DNA of 64,000 nt from Paenibacillus sp. ACRRY (GCF_022346995.1 NZ_JAKRNM010000011.1:1-64000), one strand, 5' to 3'. Shown: positions 28,995-38,292, counted from the stretch's first letter. Made by a program: numbers and translations. Notes: generated by a model from the letters alone, not told the origin.

Positions 28995-30035
28995 TTGGGG
29001 GAAATGATTAAAGAGTGGTTAAAAAATGCAACAGTCAGACGCTTTTTGATTCTGCTGTTGTTTTGTTTGGTCCTGTTCAGCATGGGGAGTATGCTGCACA
29101 TGATCTTGCTGCTATTTCTAGTGACGTATGTCATGAATCGGTTGCAGCAGTTTATTACGGGGAAATTAAATCGGCTATTCCCGATTAATTATAAAATCGT
29201 CGTCATACTGCTCTATCTGATCGTAATTGCAGCCATTGTGCTGGGTATATCCAGATATTCACCGAGAATTGTCAATCAGGTCATTCAGTTAACCAATGAG
29301 ATTATGACATTCTTCGATACCGCCGAGGGGGATAATCTGGCAGCCAAAGTGGCCAGCTTCCTTCAATCATACGACATCAAGAACTATGCAAACGATGCAT
29401 TGAAGTATATTTTCGCTCTGAGCAAATGGCTCGAGTTTATTCTGCTGGTCATCATACTCAGTCTGTTCTTCCTCTTGCAGAAGCAGGAGATCGTCAAGTT
29501 CACATCCAAGTTCAAAACGAGCAAGATCGGTTGGTTCTACAATGAAGTAGCTTATCTTGGGGACAAATTCGTATCGTCTTTTGGTAAAGTGATTGAAGCG
29601 CAGCTGCTGATCGCCGTATTCAATACGGCTCTGACCATCCTGGGTCTATGGATACTTGGATTCCCGTATCTATTTGCTCTGACAATTCTCGTATTCCTGC
29701 TGAGCCTTGTACCGGTAGCGGGCGTTATTATATCATTGGTGCCTCTGTGTTTGATCGGCTACCAAATGGGCGGAATACAGCTGAGCATTATCGTCATCGT
29801 CATGATTGTCATCATTCATGCACTGGAAACGTATTTCCTTAATCCAAAACTGATGGCACATAAGACGAAGCTGCCGATGTTTTACACGTTTATTGTACTG
29901 ATTCTGTCACAGCATTTCCTGGGAATCTGGGGCCTCATTATCGGTATTCCGATCTTTGTCTTCCTGCTCGATATCCTGGATGTCAACAAAATGGAGAAGA
30001 CCGAAGAACCAGTACGTGTGGAAACCAAGCTATAA
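28995..30035 (+). CDS. AI-2E family membrane transporter
   Basis: About 346 residues, about eight hydrophobic segments, with the PF01594-type regions LAALTILVFLLSLVPVAG-like ALTILVFLLSLVPVAGVI and the C-terminal LGIWGLIIGIPIFVF. Members move varied cargos (autoinducer 2, ions), so the substrate is open. The start is uncertain: TTG at 28995 has AGGTGA 6 bases upstream and is preferred; GTG at 28986 and ATG at 29004 are alternatives. It shares a two-way terminator with the convergent response regulator gene. Confidence 0.85.
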   Translation: MGEMIKEWLKNATVRRFLILLLFCLVLFSMGSMLHMILLLFLVTYVMNRLQQFITGKLNRLFPINYKIVVILLYLIVIAAIVLGISRYSPRIVNQVIQLTNEIMTFFDTAEGDNLAAKVASFLQSYDIKNYANDALKYIFALSKWLEFILLVIILSLFFLLQKQEIVKFTSKFKTSKIGWFYNEVAYLGDKFVSSFGKVIEAQLLIAVFNTALTILGLWILGFPYLFALTILVFLLSLVPVAGVIISLVPLCLIGYQMGGIQLSIIVIVMIVIIHALETYFLNPKLMAHKTKLPMFYTFIVLILSQHFLGIWGLIIGIPIFVFLLDILDVNKMEKTEEPVRVETKL

Positions 30036-30086
30036 CGATCGGGTCGATGACTTGTACTAATGAGGATTATACGGTTGAAAAGAGTT

Positions 30087-30116
30087 AAAACGCCTCCCGT
30101 AAGGGGAGGCGTTTTT
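30087..30116. terminator. Bidirectional terminator between AI-2E gene and the minus-strand operon
   Basis: Stem ACGCCTCCC (about 30090-30098) with GGGAGGCGT (30104-30112), GTAAG-type loop, T's on the plus side and A's on the left (T's on the minus strand), serving both converging genes. Confidence 0.9.
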
Positions 30117-30198
30117 GTTTTGCGCACGGGCCAGAGGCCACATCTCTATATATGTAGTTCGCCCATGGATCACGTCACTGGATGACGCAAATCCCATT

Positions 30199-30801
30199 TT
30201 ACAACCAGCCTTTCTCCTCAGCCACACTGACCGCTTCCATCCGATTTTTTGCCCCAAGCTTGTTAAAGGCTTCGGACAGGTAATTACGTACTGTGCCGTA
30301 CGAGAGATGGAGTGAGGTTGCAATATGATTGGCATTCATGCCGGTTGCCGCCAGTTTAAGTATTTCTTTCTCCCGTTCCGTTAAGGGATTAGTTTCCTTG
30401 GCAGCGCCAAAGACCAGTTCGGGGGACACTTCCCGTCCGCCATTCATGACACGGCGAATAGCTTCCGCCAAACGGTCACTTGGCTCGTCTTTCAGCAGAT
30501 AACCTTGCACACCGGCCTGTATGGCTCGTTCCAGGAAGCCCGGCCGGGCAAAGGTCGTAAGGATGATAATGCGGCAGGTCAGGCCAAGCTGTTGTATACG
30601 TTCAGCGACCTCAAGACCCGTCATGACAGGCATTTCAATATCCATTAGGCATAGGTCAGGCTTAAGAGAAGAGATCTGCTGAAGTGCTTCTTCTCCGTTA
30701 CCTGCTTCACCGATGACTTCAAAGTCGTCTTCGAGATCAAGCAGTGACGCAAGTGCGCCGCGCAGCATGCGCTGGTCTTCGGCAATCATGATTCGAATCA
30801 T
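30199..30801 (-). CDS. DesR-like response regulator (NarL/LuxR type)
   Basis: 200 residues. Receiver domain (about 1-120) with phospho-acceptor Asp54 in CLMDIEMP, acidic pair Glu8/Asp9 and the Lys of LLKD; the LuxR-type helix-turn-helix (about 138-195) includes LTEREKEILKLAATGMNANH and YGTVRNYLSE. It closely resembles Bacillus DesR/YvfU as I remember them. Last gene of the operon ATPase-permease-kinase-regulator, 2 bases after the kinase stop. Likely target is its own operon promoter. Confidence 0.92.
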   Translation of the reverse strand: MIRIMIAEDQRMLRGALASLLDLEDDFEVIGEAGNGEEALQQISSLKPDLCLMDIEMPVMTGLEVAERIQQLGLTCRIIILTTFARPGFLERAIQAGVQGYLLKDEPSDRLAEAIRRVMNGGREVSPELVFGAAKETNPLTEREKEILKLAATGMNANHIATSLHLSYGTVRNYLSEAFNKLGAKNRMEAVSVAEEKGWL

Positions 30802-30803
30802 TA

Positions 30804-31931
30804 TTACACTCCTCCTTGGGGTTCACTGGCAATCAGCGGAAAGGAAAAGACGAGATTGGTTCCTCCTGCATCGGATGTAATCCGTAGAGAACCATCAATC
30901 AGTCCCAGGCGTTCGGACATGCCCTTCAGTCCATTGCCTGGACGTTCGGTGGAAGTCATGCCATGACCATTATCCCTTACCGTGATCTGAACGCCATCGT
31001 GTGTTCGTTCCAGATGGATCAGACTCTGAGAGGCACCACTATGTTTCACAACATTGGTTACGGCTTCAAGCATGCAGAGACTGGCCATGTTCTGGGTCAG
31101 GTCGGGCACATCGCCATATGGCCCCAGATCACCTGTTATTTGAAGTTCGATGTCAGCACTCTTCAGCATCTCTTGGGCGTCGGCTAGTGCTTCAGCAATG
31201 CTGATCGCCCGCATGTCAGAGACAAGCTGCCTCACTTCGCGCAGCGCTGCTCGAGAGGTGCGTTCGATCTCACGTGCTTCCTGTATGGCACGTTCGGGAT
31301 TTTTGGTGATCAATTTGGTGACGAGCTCGCTCTTGAGGGTGATCAAAGAGAGTGTATGTCCCATCGTATCATGCAGATCGCGGGCGATACGCATGCGCTC
31401 TTCCCGTTTGATCAACTCCTTGATATGCTGATTGGCCTCATCCAGCTTCGCTTCCAGCTGCTGACGATCCAGCATGGTTCTGATTCCATAAGGAGATATC
31501 AGCATAATCAGGTAAAACGGAGTAAAGAACAGGAGTTGCTCCGCAGTAAGTTCCTTGATGTTAACAGCGATGGGGATGGTCTGGACGATGGCAAAAAGCA
31601 ATAGAAAGCGCCGGAACATCCGTCGATCCGTATACCACCCGATAAAGTTAGCCGAGAAAAAGCCCAGAAAGAACATATTGGGATCAATCACAAGACTCAG
31701 TACCAGTACAGCAGCCATCTGCAGACCAAGCCAGTAGGAGAATGTGGAGGTCCCAGACGTCATATATAGCTGCCGGTAGGTCAGGATAAATAGAATGAAT
31801 ACCGTGACACCGATGTACAAATCAAGCCCATGAGCTTTCCATAAATAATAAATCGGCATGGCAAGATAGATCATCCATATGTATGGATAAATCCCGTACC
31901 GCTTAGGGAAAAGCTCCAAACGCTGAAGCAT
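30804..31931 (-). CDS. DesK-like sensor histidine kinase
   Basis: 375 residues. Four to five N-terminal membrane segments with almost no extracellular domain (about 12-150), then HisKA_3 dimerisation region with His187 in RIARDLHDTMGH and an HATPase domain ending near VRDNGHGM and GNGLKGMSERL. Such kinases sense membrane state or membrane-active drugs; partner of the regulator at 30199. It begins 8 bases after the permease stop. Confidence 0.92.
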   Translation of the reverse strand: MLQRLELFPKRYGIYPYIWMIYLAMPIYYLWKAHGLDLYIGVTVFILFILTYRQLYMTSGTSTFSYWLGLQMAAVLVLSLVIDPNMFFLGFFSANFIGWYTDRRMFRRFLLLFAIVQTIPIAVNIKELTAEQLLFFTPFYLIMLISPYGIRTMLDRQQLEAKLDEANQHIKELIKREERMRIARDLHDTMGHTLSLITLKSELVTKLITKNPERAIQEAREIERTSRAALREVRQLVSDMRAISIAEALADAQEMLKSADIELQITGDLGPYGDVPDLTQNMASLCMLEAVTNVVKHSGASQSLIHLERTHDGVQITVRDNGHGMTSTERPGNGLKGMSERLGLIDGSLRITSDAGGTNLVFSFPLIASEPQGGV

Positions 31932-31939
31932 GTAGAAGA

Positions 31940-32677
31940 TTAAGCCTCCTTTTGTTTGCTGCGGATATAGGTGGATATTAACATAAATACCGCCAAGTAT
32001 GCTGCCAATAGCAGAATATCTCGCAGCTCAGGTACACCACCAGTTACAATGGCCCACGCTCCATTGCCGAAACTGTAGGAAGGCAGCCAGTGACCGATTT
32101 GTGCGAGCCAGCTCGGCATGACGTCCAGTGGCATCCACATCCCTCCAAGTAAAGCGAGCGAAAGATACAGGGCGTTGCTGAGCCCGGTTGCGGTATCGAC
32201 GCGGCGGAAGGTGCCAATACATGTACCCAGAGCGAGAAAGGGCAGAGAACCAGCCAAAATCCACAGAGCGGAGCCGATCCACTCGGAGGCCGAAAGGGAC
32301 ACACCATTAATCAGATAGCCTGCTGCAAAGATGATGACAATGGAACAGAGATGCATGGCTGTCTGACCGATCATTTTGCCGCCAAAATAAATGAAGTCCG
32401 GGAGAGGAGTGACGCGCAGATAGGTGACCCAGCCGTGCACTCTCTCCTGAACGAGCCGGATCCCCAGGGTCATAATGGATGAACCCATAACGCTAAAGCA
32501 TGTCATAGACATGAGGTAGTGTGCGTTCCACTCCTTCGCATCTACTGCATCTGTGGTAAATATGCGGGTGTAGAGAACGTAGAAGATTACAGGCATCAGC
32601 AGTGACCAAAATACAAAGTAGACATTGCGGGACATGCGAAGCATTTCAACGCGAGATTGGGCAAACAGCATAGACAT
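31940..32677 (-). CDS. ABC-2 type exporter permease
   Basis: 245 residues with six hydrophobic segments, ABC-2 fold (for example RLVQERVHGWVTYLRVTPLP before the central membrane segments). Pairs with the ATPase at 32679, from which it is separated by one base. In Bacillus the related LnrLMN and YvfRS exporters, linked to DesKR-like systems, concern resistance to membrane-active polyketides; such a role here is inference. Confidence 0.9.
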   Translation of the reverse strand: MSMLFAQSRVEMLRMSRNVYFVFWSLLMPVIFYVLYTRIFTTDAVDAKEWNAHYLMSMTCFSVMGSSIMTLGIRLVQERVHGWVTYLRVTPLPDFIYFGGKMIGQTAMHLCSIVIIFAAGYLINGVSLSASEWIGSALWILAGSLPFLALGTCIGTFRRVDTATGLSNALYLSLALLGGMWMPLDVMPSWLAQIGHWLPSYSFGNGAWAIVTGGVPELRDILLLAAYLAVFMLISTYIRSKQKEA

Positions 32678-32678
32678 A

Positions 32679-33632
32679 TCAATGTTCCTCCTTCATGGTT
32701 TCGAGCAAGGCTGCGTAAGCATCGTCCAGTTGTCCGGTTTCAATACGGATTTCCCTAACAGGCAGCTGGCGCGTAATGATGACACGAATCAGAGCGTCTG
32801 TATCCTGTGTATGAAGAATACAGCGGTCTTTGCGATACTCAATCCGCTCAACACCAGGCAGATCTTCAATCTGTGTATGGATGTCCGGTAGTGCTTCATC
32901 GGGAGTTACAAGTCCGTTATCCAGCTGGCCAATTGGCAGCGAGAAGGAAAGCGTCCGTTTGGCGATTCCGTCTTTGATACGATCAGGCGTACCGTCCGCA
33001 ATGATTGAACCTCCGGCGAACAGGATAACCCGGTCGGCTGCTTCATCGGCTTCCTGCAGGTAATGTGTCGTGAAGAGTATCGTTTTGCCGTGCTTAGCAA
33101 GCTGGCGAATCTGCTTCCAAAAATATCTTCGGGTCTCGGAGTCCAGGCCAACCGTAGGCTCATCGAAGAAGAGTACGTCCGGGTCACCTGCCATGGCAAG
33201 GGCGAAGTTCAGACTGCGCTTCTGACCACCTGACAGCTTCTCAGCCCTTCTGTTCAGATCCTCAGGCTTTAGACCTGTCAAAGCTTCAACCTTGTCCGCA
33301 TTCAGCGGGGTAGGATAGTAGCTTCGCACCATACGAATGATTTCCCGAACCGTAAGGCCGTCCATGACACTCACGTCCTGAAGCATGACACCTATTCGCT
33401 CGCGAACTTGTCTGTGGCTTGGCGGCATTCCCAGGACGGTCACCTCTCCTGAGGAGGGGGTGGACAGGCCAAGCATCATGTTCAAGGTGGTTGTTTTGCC
33501 TGCGCCATTTGGGCCAAGGATGGCAACGATTGAGCCGCGGTCAATCTTCAGGGAAATAGGGTTAACGGCCAGCTTGCTCCCGAACCGTTTGCTGACTTGT
33601 TCAAGCTGTATGATGGTTGAATCGGTATTCAT
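32679..33632 (-). CDS. ABC exporter ATP-binding protein
   Basis: 317 residues. Walker A GPNGAGKT (40-47), signature KLSGGQKRSL, Walker B DVLFFDEPTVGLD, switch His in LFTTHYLQEADE; a C-terminal extension of about 90 residues typical of drug-type ABC-2 ATPases. First gene of the minus-strand operon. An 8-bp inverted repeat lies about 75-100 bases upstream. Confidence 0.93.
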   Translation of the reverse strand: MNTDSTIIQLEQVSKRFGSKLAVNPISLKIDRGSIVAILGPNGAGKTTTLNMMLGLSTPSSGEVTVLGMPPSHRQVRERIGVMLQDVSVMDGLTVREIIRMVRSYYPTPLNADKVEALTGLKPEDLNRRAEKLSGGQKRSLNFALAMAGDPDVLFFDEPTVGLDSETRRYFWKQIRQLAKHGKTILFTTHYLQEADEAADRVILFAGGSIIADGTPDRIKDGIAKRTLSFSLPIGQLDNGLVTPDEALPDIHTQIEDLPGVERIEYRKDRCILHTQDTDALIRVIITRQLPVREIRIETGQLDDAYAALLETMKEEH

Positions 33633-33705
33633 CTGTATTCACGTCCCTTGTCTGTTCTCTAAGATATTTCCATCTTACCGAACGAACTGTGACGGGATTA
33701 GTAAG

Positions 33706-33732
33706 AGTTGTCATGACTTTCAGGTGACAACT
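33706..33732 (-). promoter_or_regulatory. Inverted repeat upstream of the exporter operon (regulator-binding candidate)
   Basis: AGTTGTCA (33706-33713), 11 bases, TGACAACT (33725-33732): a perfect 8-bp inverted repeat with centre-to-centre spacing of about two helical turns, suiting a dimeric NarL-type regulator. It lies 74-100 bases ahead of the minus-strand ATPase start. Binding by the DesR-like protein at 30199 is inference. Confidence 0.5.
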
Positions 33733-33840
33733 GTCATCTTTTACGCATGGAACGAGTGATCATGAAATATCATGAGTTGAGGCTTCCCTTTCTAGTAGGG
33801 AAGCGTGAAAGCTTGCGTTTTGATAGAAGAGAGGAGAGGT

Positions 33841-33854
33841 TGTATACGTATACA
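33841..33854. promoter_or_regulatory. 14-bp perfect palindrome, operator candidate
   Basis: TGTATACGTATACA is fully self-complementary and lies in the 360-base divergent region between the exporter operon and glucokinase. It resembles GntR-family-style operators but no regulator can be named. The region also holds a GCTTCCCT/AGGGAAGC hairpin (33782-33804) without T run and no gene. Confidence 0.45.
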
Positions 33855-33994
33855 TGATACGGATGTGATAGGGTTCACAATCGCGGCGAAGCGTTCTGTA
33901 GCAATGGTCCTATCGTCTTGACCCAGGCGTATCCTTCAATTATAGTTGGTACGTAGGATTAAACTATTTTAGATAGATAAAGGTGGCTTGCGGC

Positions 33995-34945
33995 ATGTCT
34001 GAGAAAATCTACGTTGGGGTCGATCTCGGCGGAACAGCAATCAAGGTCGGTATATGCAATGAACAAGGTCAGCTTATGCATACGTATGAAGGGCCGACAG
34101 AAGTGGATAAGGGCGTAGACACGGTCATCGCCAACATCGAGAAGTATGTCCGTCATATCGTGGCAGAATCGCCATATAGCTGGGAACAGCTTGAAGGTGT
34201 AGGGGCTGGGGTAGCCGGGTTCACGAATGTACGCGAGGGTATTATCGTTCTCGCTCCTAACATCGGATTTCGGAATGTAGCCATTCGTTCGATTCTGGAA
34301 GAGCGTCTGGGCAAGCCAGTCAAAATAGATAATGATGCTAACGTTGCTGCACTGGGTGAGGCTTGGGCAGGTGCCGGCAAGGGCGTAGATAATTGCGTAT
34401 GCTACACGCTCGGTACAGGTGTTGGCGGAGGCTTGATACTGAACGGCAAAATCTATCAGGGATTTTCCGGCATGGCGGGAGAACTGGGTCATGTCAGTGT
34501 TGTACCTGATCTGGAAGCCATTCAGTGTGGTTGTGGTAAAATGGGATGTGTAGAAACCGTATCGTCAGCAACGGGCATTATCCGTATGGCTAAGGATGCG
34601 GTAGAACGTGGCGATCATACGTCACTTGCGCTTGTGGACAAAATTGCAGCCAAGGAAGTATTCGATGCAGCCAAAGCTGGTGATGAAGTGGCTCTTCGCA
34701 TCGTGAATCGTGCTGCATTCTATCTCGGTAAATCGATGGCGGCTGTCGCTGCAGTCATGAACCCGGAAATGTTCATTATCGGGGGCGGTGTATCCAAGGC
34801 CGGTAATATCCTGTTTGACGAAGTACGTGCTGTATTTGCGAAACTGACACCTGAACCGCTGCAGGAGGGTGTTCAGATCCTGGAAGCAACTCTGGGTAAC
34901 GATGCGGGAATTGTTGGCGCGGCAGGACTTCTCTTGCGTTCTTAG
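33995..34945 (+). CDS. glcK: ROK family glucokinase
   Basis: 316 residues. Phosphorylates glucose with ATP. ROK features: ATP-binding DLGGTAIKVG (10-19), GLK-type catalytic Asp in IDNDANVAALGE (about 111-122), and the ROK zinc site His166 with CxCGxxGC (Cys178, Cys180, Cys185). ATG at 33995 with AGGTGG 8 bases upstream is preferred over GTG at 33983. It sits between the minus-strand exporter and rapZ; the short 51-base gap and absence of a terminator suggest co-transcription with rapZ. Sugar specificity (glucose versus others) is inferred from similarity. Confidence 0.92.
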   Translation: MSEKIYVGVDLGGTAIKVGICNEQGQLMHTYEGPTEVDKGVDTVIANIEKYVRHIVAESPYSWEQLEGVGAGVAGFTNVREGIIVLAPNIGFRNVAIRSILEERLGKPVKIDNDANVAALGEAWAGAGKGVDNCVCYTLGTGVGGGLILNGKIYQGFSGMAGELGHVSVVPDLEAIQCGCGKMGCVETVSSATGIIRMAKDAVERGDHTSLALVDKIAAKEVFDAAKAGDEVALRIVNRAAFYLGKSMAAVAAVMNPEMFIIGGGVSKAGNILFDEVRAVFAKLTPEPLQEGVQILEATLGNDAGIVGAAGLLLRS

Positions 34946-34996
34946 TAACCTCGGAACCATATGATTAGGCAGCAATATGATAAGGAGGGGACATTT

Positions 34997-35896
34997 ATGC
35001 TTGAAGGTGAAGTTTCACCGGGCACAGGCGCCACGCTCATTATCATTACGGGCATGTCCGGAGCAGGCAAAACGATAGCGGTACAGAGCCTGGAAGATCT
35101 CGGCTTTTTCTGCGTGGATAATCTGCCACCGGTGTTGATTCCGAAATTTGCGGAGCTGATTGAACAATCGAACGGCAAGATCGGTAAGGTAGCCCTCGTG
35201 ATTGACCTGCGGGGACGGGAATTCTTTACGGCTTTGTCCGAGTCTTTGAACTATATAAAAGATCATTTTACCATTCATTGCGAAATCCTATTCCTGGATG
35301 CTACCGATTCCGTCCTTGTACAGCGCTACAAGGAGAGCAGACGCAGACATCCGCTGGCTCCTGAGGGCATGCCGCTTGACGGCATCCGTCTGGAGCGCAA
35401 GATGCTGGAGGAGCTCAAGAATTCGGCCACTCAGGTGCTGAACACAAGTACGATGAAGCCAGCGCAATTAAAAGAGCGGATTATTTCCCGTTTCTCTCAT
35501 TTGGAAAGTCATATGCTATCGGTGAATATCACGTCGTTTGGATTTAAATATGGCATTCCAATCGATGCGGATCTGGTGTTTGATGTTCGTTTCCTGCCGA
35601 ATCCGCATTATATTGATCATTTGCGTCCGAATACGGGGCAGAATAGTGATGTATATGAATATGTCATGAAATGGCCTGAAACACAGTCGTTTTTGACCAA
35701 ACTGCTCGATATGCTGCACTTCCTGATTCCGCAATACCGGAAGGAAGGCAAAAGTCAGGTGATCATCGGGATTGGATGTACCGGCGGCAAGCATCGTTCG
35801 GTAGCCATATCCGAATATTTGGGCAAAATGTTGGGAAGCAGCGAAACTGAAGCTGTTACCGTGAGCCATCGCGACGCTGACCGTGATCGTCATTGA
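34997..35896 (+). CDS. rapZ: RapZ/YvcJ nucleotide-binding protein
   Basis: 299 residues. P-loop GMSGAGKT (19-26), DNLPP region, and the C-terminal RapZ domain with GCTGGKHRSVAISE. In Enterobacteria RapZ steers glmZ RNA decay; in Bacillus YvcJ affects competence and its mode is less clear. ATG at 34997 follows AAGGAGGGG. First of the conserved trio rapZ-yvcK-whiA. Confidence 0.95.
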   Translation: MLEGEVSPGTGATLIIITGMSGAGKTIAVQSLEDLGFFCVDNLPPVLIPKFAELIEQSNGKIGKVALVIDLRGREFFTALSESLNYIKDHFTIHCEILFLDATDSVLVQRYKESRRRHPLAPEGMPLDGIRLERKMLEELKNSATQVLNTSTMKPAQLKERIISRFSHLESHMLSVNITSFGFKYGIPIDADLVFDVRFLPNPHYIDHLRPNTGQNSDVYEYVMKWPETQSFLTKLLDMLHFLIPQYRKEGKSQVIIGIGCTGGKHRSVAISEYLGKMLGSSETEAVTVSHRDADRDRH

Positions 35897-35909
35897 AGAG
35901 GGTGAAGGG

Positions 35910-36896
35910 ATGAAAGAAGCCGGACCACGAAGAGAACGTCCGAGAATTGTTGTAATGGGCGGCGGAACCGGGTTATCCGTGATGCTGCGCGGTTTGAAAG
36001 AGAAGCCGCTGGACATCACGGCCATCGTCACGGTTGCAGATGACGGTGGAAGTTCAGGCATCCTGCGCAACGAACTGCAAATGCCGCCTCCGGGCGACAT
36101 TCGTAACGTGCTTACGGCACTGGCTGATGTAGAGCCATTGCTATCGGATATGCTAAAATATCGTTTTAATACAGGCGCGGGGCTTGCAGGCCACAGCCTG
36201 GGTAACTTGATTTTGGCTGCAATGACGGATATTTCAGGCGACTTCGTAACCGCAGTGCGGGAACTTAGCCGCGTGTTTGCCGTTCGTGGTGAGGTACTGC
36301 CGGCAGCTGGGCAGGCGGTTGTGCTGCATGCGGAGATGGAGGATGGCTCAATTGTTACAGGCGAGTCCAAAATCCCTGAAGCAGGTGGGCGCATTAAACG
36401 CGTTTTCCTTGAACCGGATCACGTGGAGCCGTTGCCAGAGGCTGTGGAGGCTATTCGTCAAGCAGATGCCATCCTGATCGGGCCAGGCAGCTTGTATACG
36501 AGCATTCTACCTAACTTGTTAGTTCCCAAACTGGCAGAGGCTGTTGTCGAGGCAGAGGCCGTGAAGATGTTTATATGCAATGTGATGACACAGCCTGGAG
36601 AGACGGATAACTACACGGTGAGTGACCACCTCAAGGCGGTTCATGAGCACGTGGGGCATCAGCTCTTTGACTATGTCATTGTTAATAATGGCGAAATTCC
36701 GCTGCAGGTACAGAATAAATATGCGGAAAAAGGAGCCAAACCGGTTGTTTTGGATATGGATGTACTAAAAAGTTCCGGCTATCAGGTGGTTGCGGATACA
36801 CTTGTTCTGTTTAGAACCTATCTGCGTCATGATGCCGATAAGCTTAGTCACCACATCTATCAGCTGGTACAAAATTGGATGTTACGGAAGAGGTGA
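35910..36896 (+). CDS. yvcK: YvcK/GlmR family gluconeogenesis factor
   Basis: 328 residues. CofD/UPF0052-like fold that binds UDP-GlcNAc; in Bacillus it directs carbon to cell-wall precursors on gluconeogenic sources. Motifs: VMGGGTGLSVMLRGL (about 17-31), VADDGGSSGILR, PGDIRN and IGPGSLYTSI. ATG at 35910 with GAGGGTG upstream; GTG at 35883 overlapping rapZ is less likely. Confidence 0.94.
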   Translation: MKEAGPRRERPRIVVMGGGTGLSVMLRGLKEKPLDITAIVTVADDGGSSGILRNELQMPPPGDIRNVLTALADVEPLLSDMLKYRFNTGAGLAGHSLGNLILAAMTDISGDFVTAVRELSRVFAVRGEVLPAAGQAVVLHAEMEDGSIVTGESKIPEAGGRIKRVFLEPDHVEPLPEAVEAIRQADAILIGPGSLYTSILPNLLVPKLAEAVVEAEAVKMFICNVMTQPGETDNYTVSDHLKAVHEHVGHQLFDYVIVNNGEIPLQVQNKYAEKGAKPVVLDMDVLKSSGYQVVADTLVLFRTYLRHDADKLSHHIYQLVQNWMLRKR

Positions 36897-36902
36897 AGTC
36901 CC

Positions 36903-37841
36903 ATGTCGTTTGCAGCACAGACCAAAAAAGAATTAACCATGATTGAGAGTGAACCGTGCTGCGAAAAGGCGGAACTTTCAGCCCTCATCCGTATGCTAGG
37001 TGCGGTGCAGTTATCGAATAAAAAAGTTATCTTGGATATTTCGACGGAGAATGCCGCGATCGCAAGACGGGCATACTCTCTGCTTAAAAAGCATTTTCAA
37101 GTGCATACGGAATTGCTTGTCCGCAAAAAAATGCGGCTGAAAAAGAACAATGTATATATTGTTCGTATTCCGTCCATGGTACAGGAGATATTAAAGGATC
37201 TGTACATTGTATCGGAAGGCTTTTTGTTCACTCCAGGAATTAATCAGGAGCTGTTACGGAAAAACTGTTGTAAACGGGCTTATCTACGCGGCGCGTTTAT
37301 GGCGGGTGGCTCGGTCAACAACCCTGAAGGATCCTCGTATCACCTGGAGATCGCATCTATGTATGAAGAGCACTGTCAGGCCCTCGTGGATCTGGCCAAT
37401 GAATTTCATCTCAATGCCCGGTGTATAGAACGCAAAAAAGGATTCATCCTATACATTAAGGAAGGCGAGAAAATTATTGAGCTGCTCAGCATCATTGGTG
37501 CGCATCAGGCCTTGTTCAAGTTTGAGGATGTACGGATTATGCGGGATATGCGTAATTCCGTTAACCGGATCGTCAACTGTGAGACAGCCAATTTGAACAA
37601 GACAATCGGGGCTGCAGTGAGACAGATTGACAATATCAAGCTGCTGCAAAAGGAAGTCGGTTTGGAGTCTTTGCCTGAGAAGCTGCGTGAAGTCGCAGAG
37701 GTCAGACTGGCTCATCCTGACATTAACCTGAAGGAAGTTGGCGAGCTGTTAAAAGGTACCGTCAGCAAATCGGGTGTCAACCATCGGCTTCGCAAGATTG
37801 ACGAGCTGGCTGAGAAAGTGCGGAATGAACGTCACGGTTAA
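36903..37841 (+). CDS. whiA: WhiA DNA-binding regulator
   Basis: 312 residues. LAGLIDADG-homing-endonuclease-like N-terminal domain ([20 protein letters not shown], then [18 protein letters not shown]-like region) without catalytic acidic residues, and a C-terminal helix-turn-helix ([20 protein letters not shown]). Linked to cell division and chromosome segregation in Bacillus and to sporulation in Streptomyces. Starts 6 bases after yvcK. Confidence 0.95.
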   Translation: MSFAAQTKKELTMIESEPCCEKAELSALIRMLGAVQLSNKKVILDISTENAAIARRAYSLLKKHFQVHTELLVRKKMRLKKNNVYIVRIPSMVQEILKDLYIVSEGFLFTPGINQELLRKNCCKRAYLRGAFMAGGSVNNPEGSSYHLEIASMYEEHCQALVDLANEFHLNARCIERKKGFILYIKEGEKIIELLSIIGAHQALFKFEDVRIMRDMRNSVNRIVNCETANLNKTIGAAVRQIDNIKLLQKEVGLESLPEKLREVAEVRLAHPDINLKEVGELLKGTVSKSGVNHRLRKIDELAEKVRNERHG

Positions 37842-37866
37842 CGAATTTTGGACCTAGTTGAATAAT

Positions 37867-37888
37867 CAGAAGTGTTCTGGTTTTTTTT
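37867..37888 (+). terminator. Weak intrinsic terminator after whiA
   Basis: CAGAA/TTCTG 5-bp stem with GTG loop (37867-37879) followed by G and eight T's to 37888. Confidence 0.65.
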
Positions 37889-37912
37889 CTTCTAGTGTCC
37901 TGCGCGGGTTAA

Positions 37913-37921
37913 TGGTATAAT
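37913..37921 (+). promoter_or_regulatory. Extended -10 promoter of the HPr-like gene
   Basis: TGGTATAAT (TG-N-TATAAT) at 37913-37921, 57 bases before the start codon; the -35 is weak. Together with the upstream terminator it suggests separate transcription from rapZ-yvcK-whiA. Confidence 0.6.
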
Positions 37922-37977
37922 GTTATAAATATAATTGTGTATTTAATGTCTAGATTTCTAATAGGGGGTAAGTTTCC

Positions 37978-38247
37978 ATGACAAAGCACCCGGTAGTTGT
38001 CCGTTTGAAAACGGGTCTCCATGCCAGACCTGCGGCACTGTTCGTTCAAGAAGCGAATAAGTACTCATCTGAAGTGTTCGTCGAGAAGGACGACAAAAAA
38101 GTTAATGCAAAAAGTATCATGGGGATCATGAGCCTTGCAATCAGTACTGGTACAGAAATCCAAATTAGTGCTGAAGGCGCGGACGCCGAACAGGCTGTAA
38201 ACGCTTTAGTGAGTTTGGTGAGCAAGGAAGAACTTGAAAACCAATAA
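37978..38247 (+). CDS. HPr-family protein, Crh-like but with His15
   Basis: 89 residues. The position after whiA and most of the sequence (VRLKTGL, ARPAALFVQEAN, EKDDKKVNAKSIMG) match Bacillus Crh, the regulatory HPr paralogue. Yet residue 15 is His (GLHARPA), as in HPr, whereas Bacillus Crh has Gln there and cannot act in the PTS. Ser46 (KSIMG) is present for phosphorylation by HprK. So the protein could serve both PTS phosphotransfer and CcpA co-repression. Whether a separate ptsH exists in this genome is outside the window. GGGGG precedes the ATG at 37978; own promoter and terminator. Confidence 0.9.
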   Translation: MTKHPVVVRLKTGLHARPAALFVQEANKYSSEVFVEKDDKKVNAKSIMGIMSLAISTGTEIQISAEGADAEQAVNALVSLVSKEELENQ

Positions 38248-38270
38248 GATATGATTAACATGACATGAAG

Positions 38271-38292
38271 AAGTCCCGCAAGGGGCTTTTTT
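38271..38292 (+). terminator. Intrinsic terminator after the HPr-like gene
   Basis: AAGTCCC (38271-38277), GCAA loop, GGGGCTT and a T run to 38292. Confidence 0.85.
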
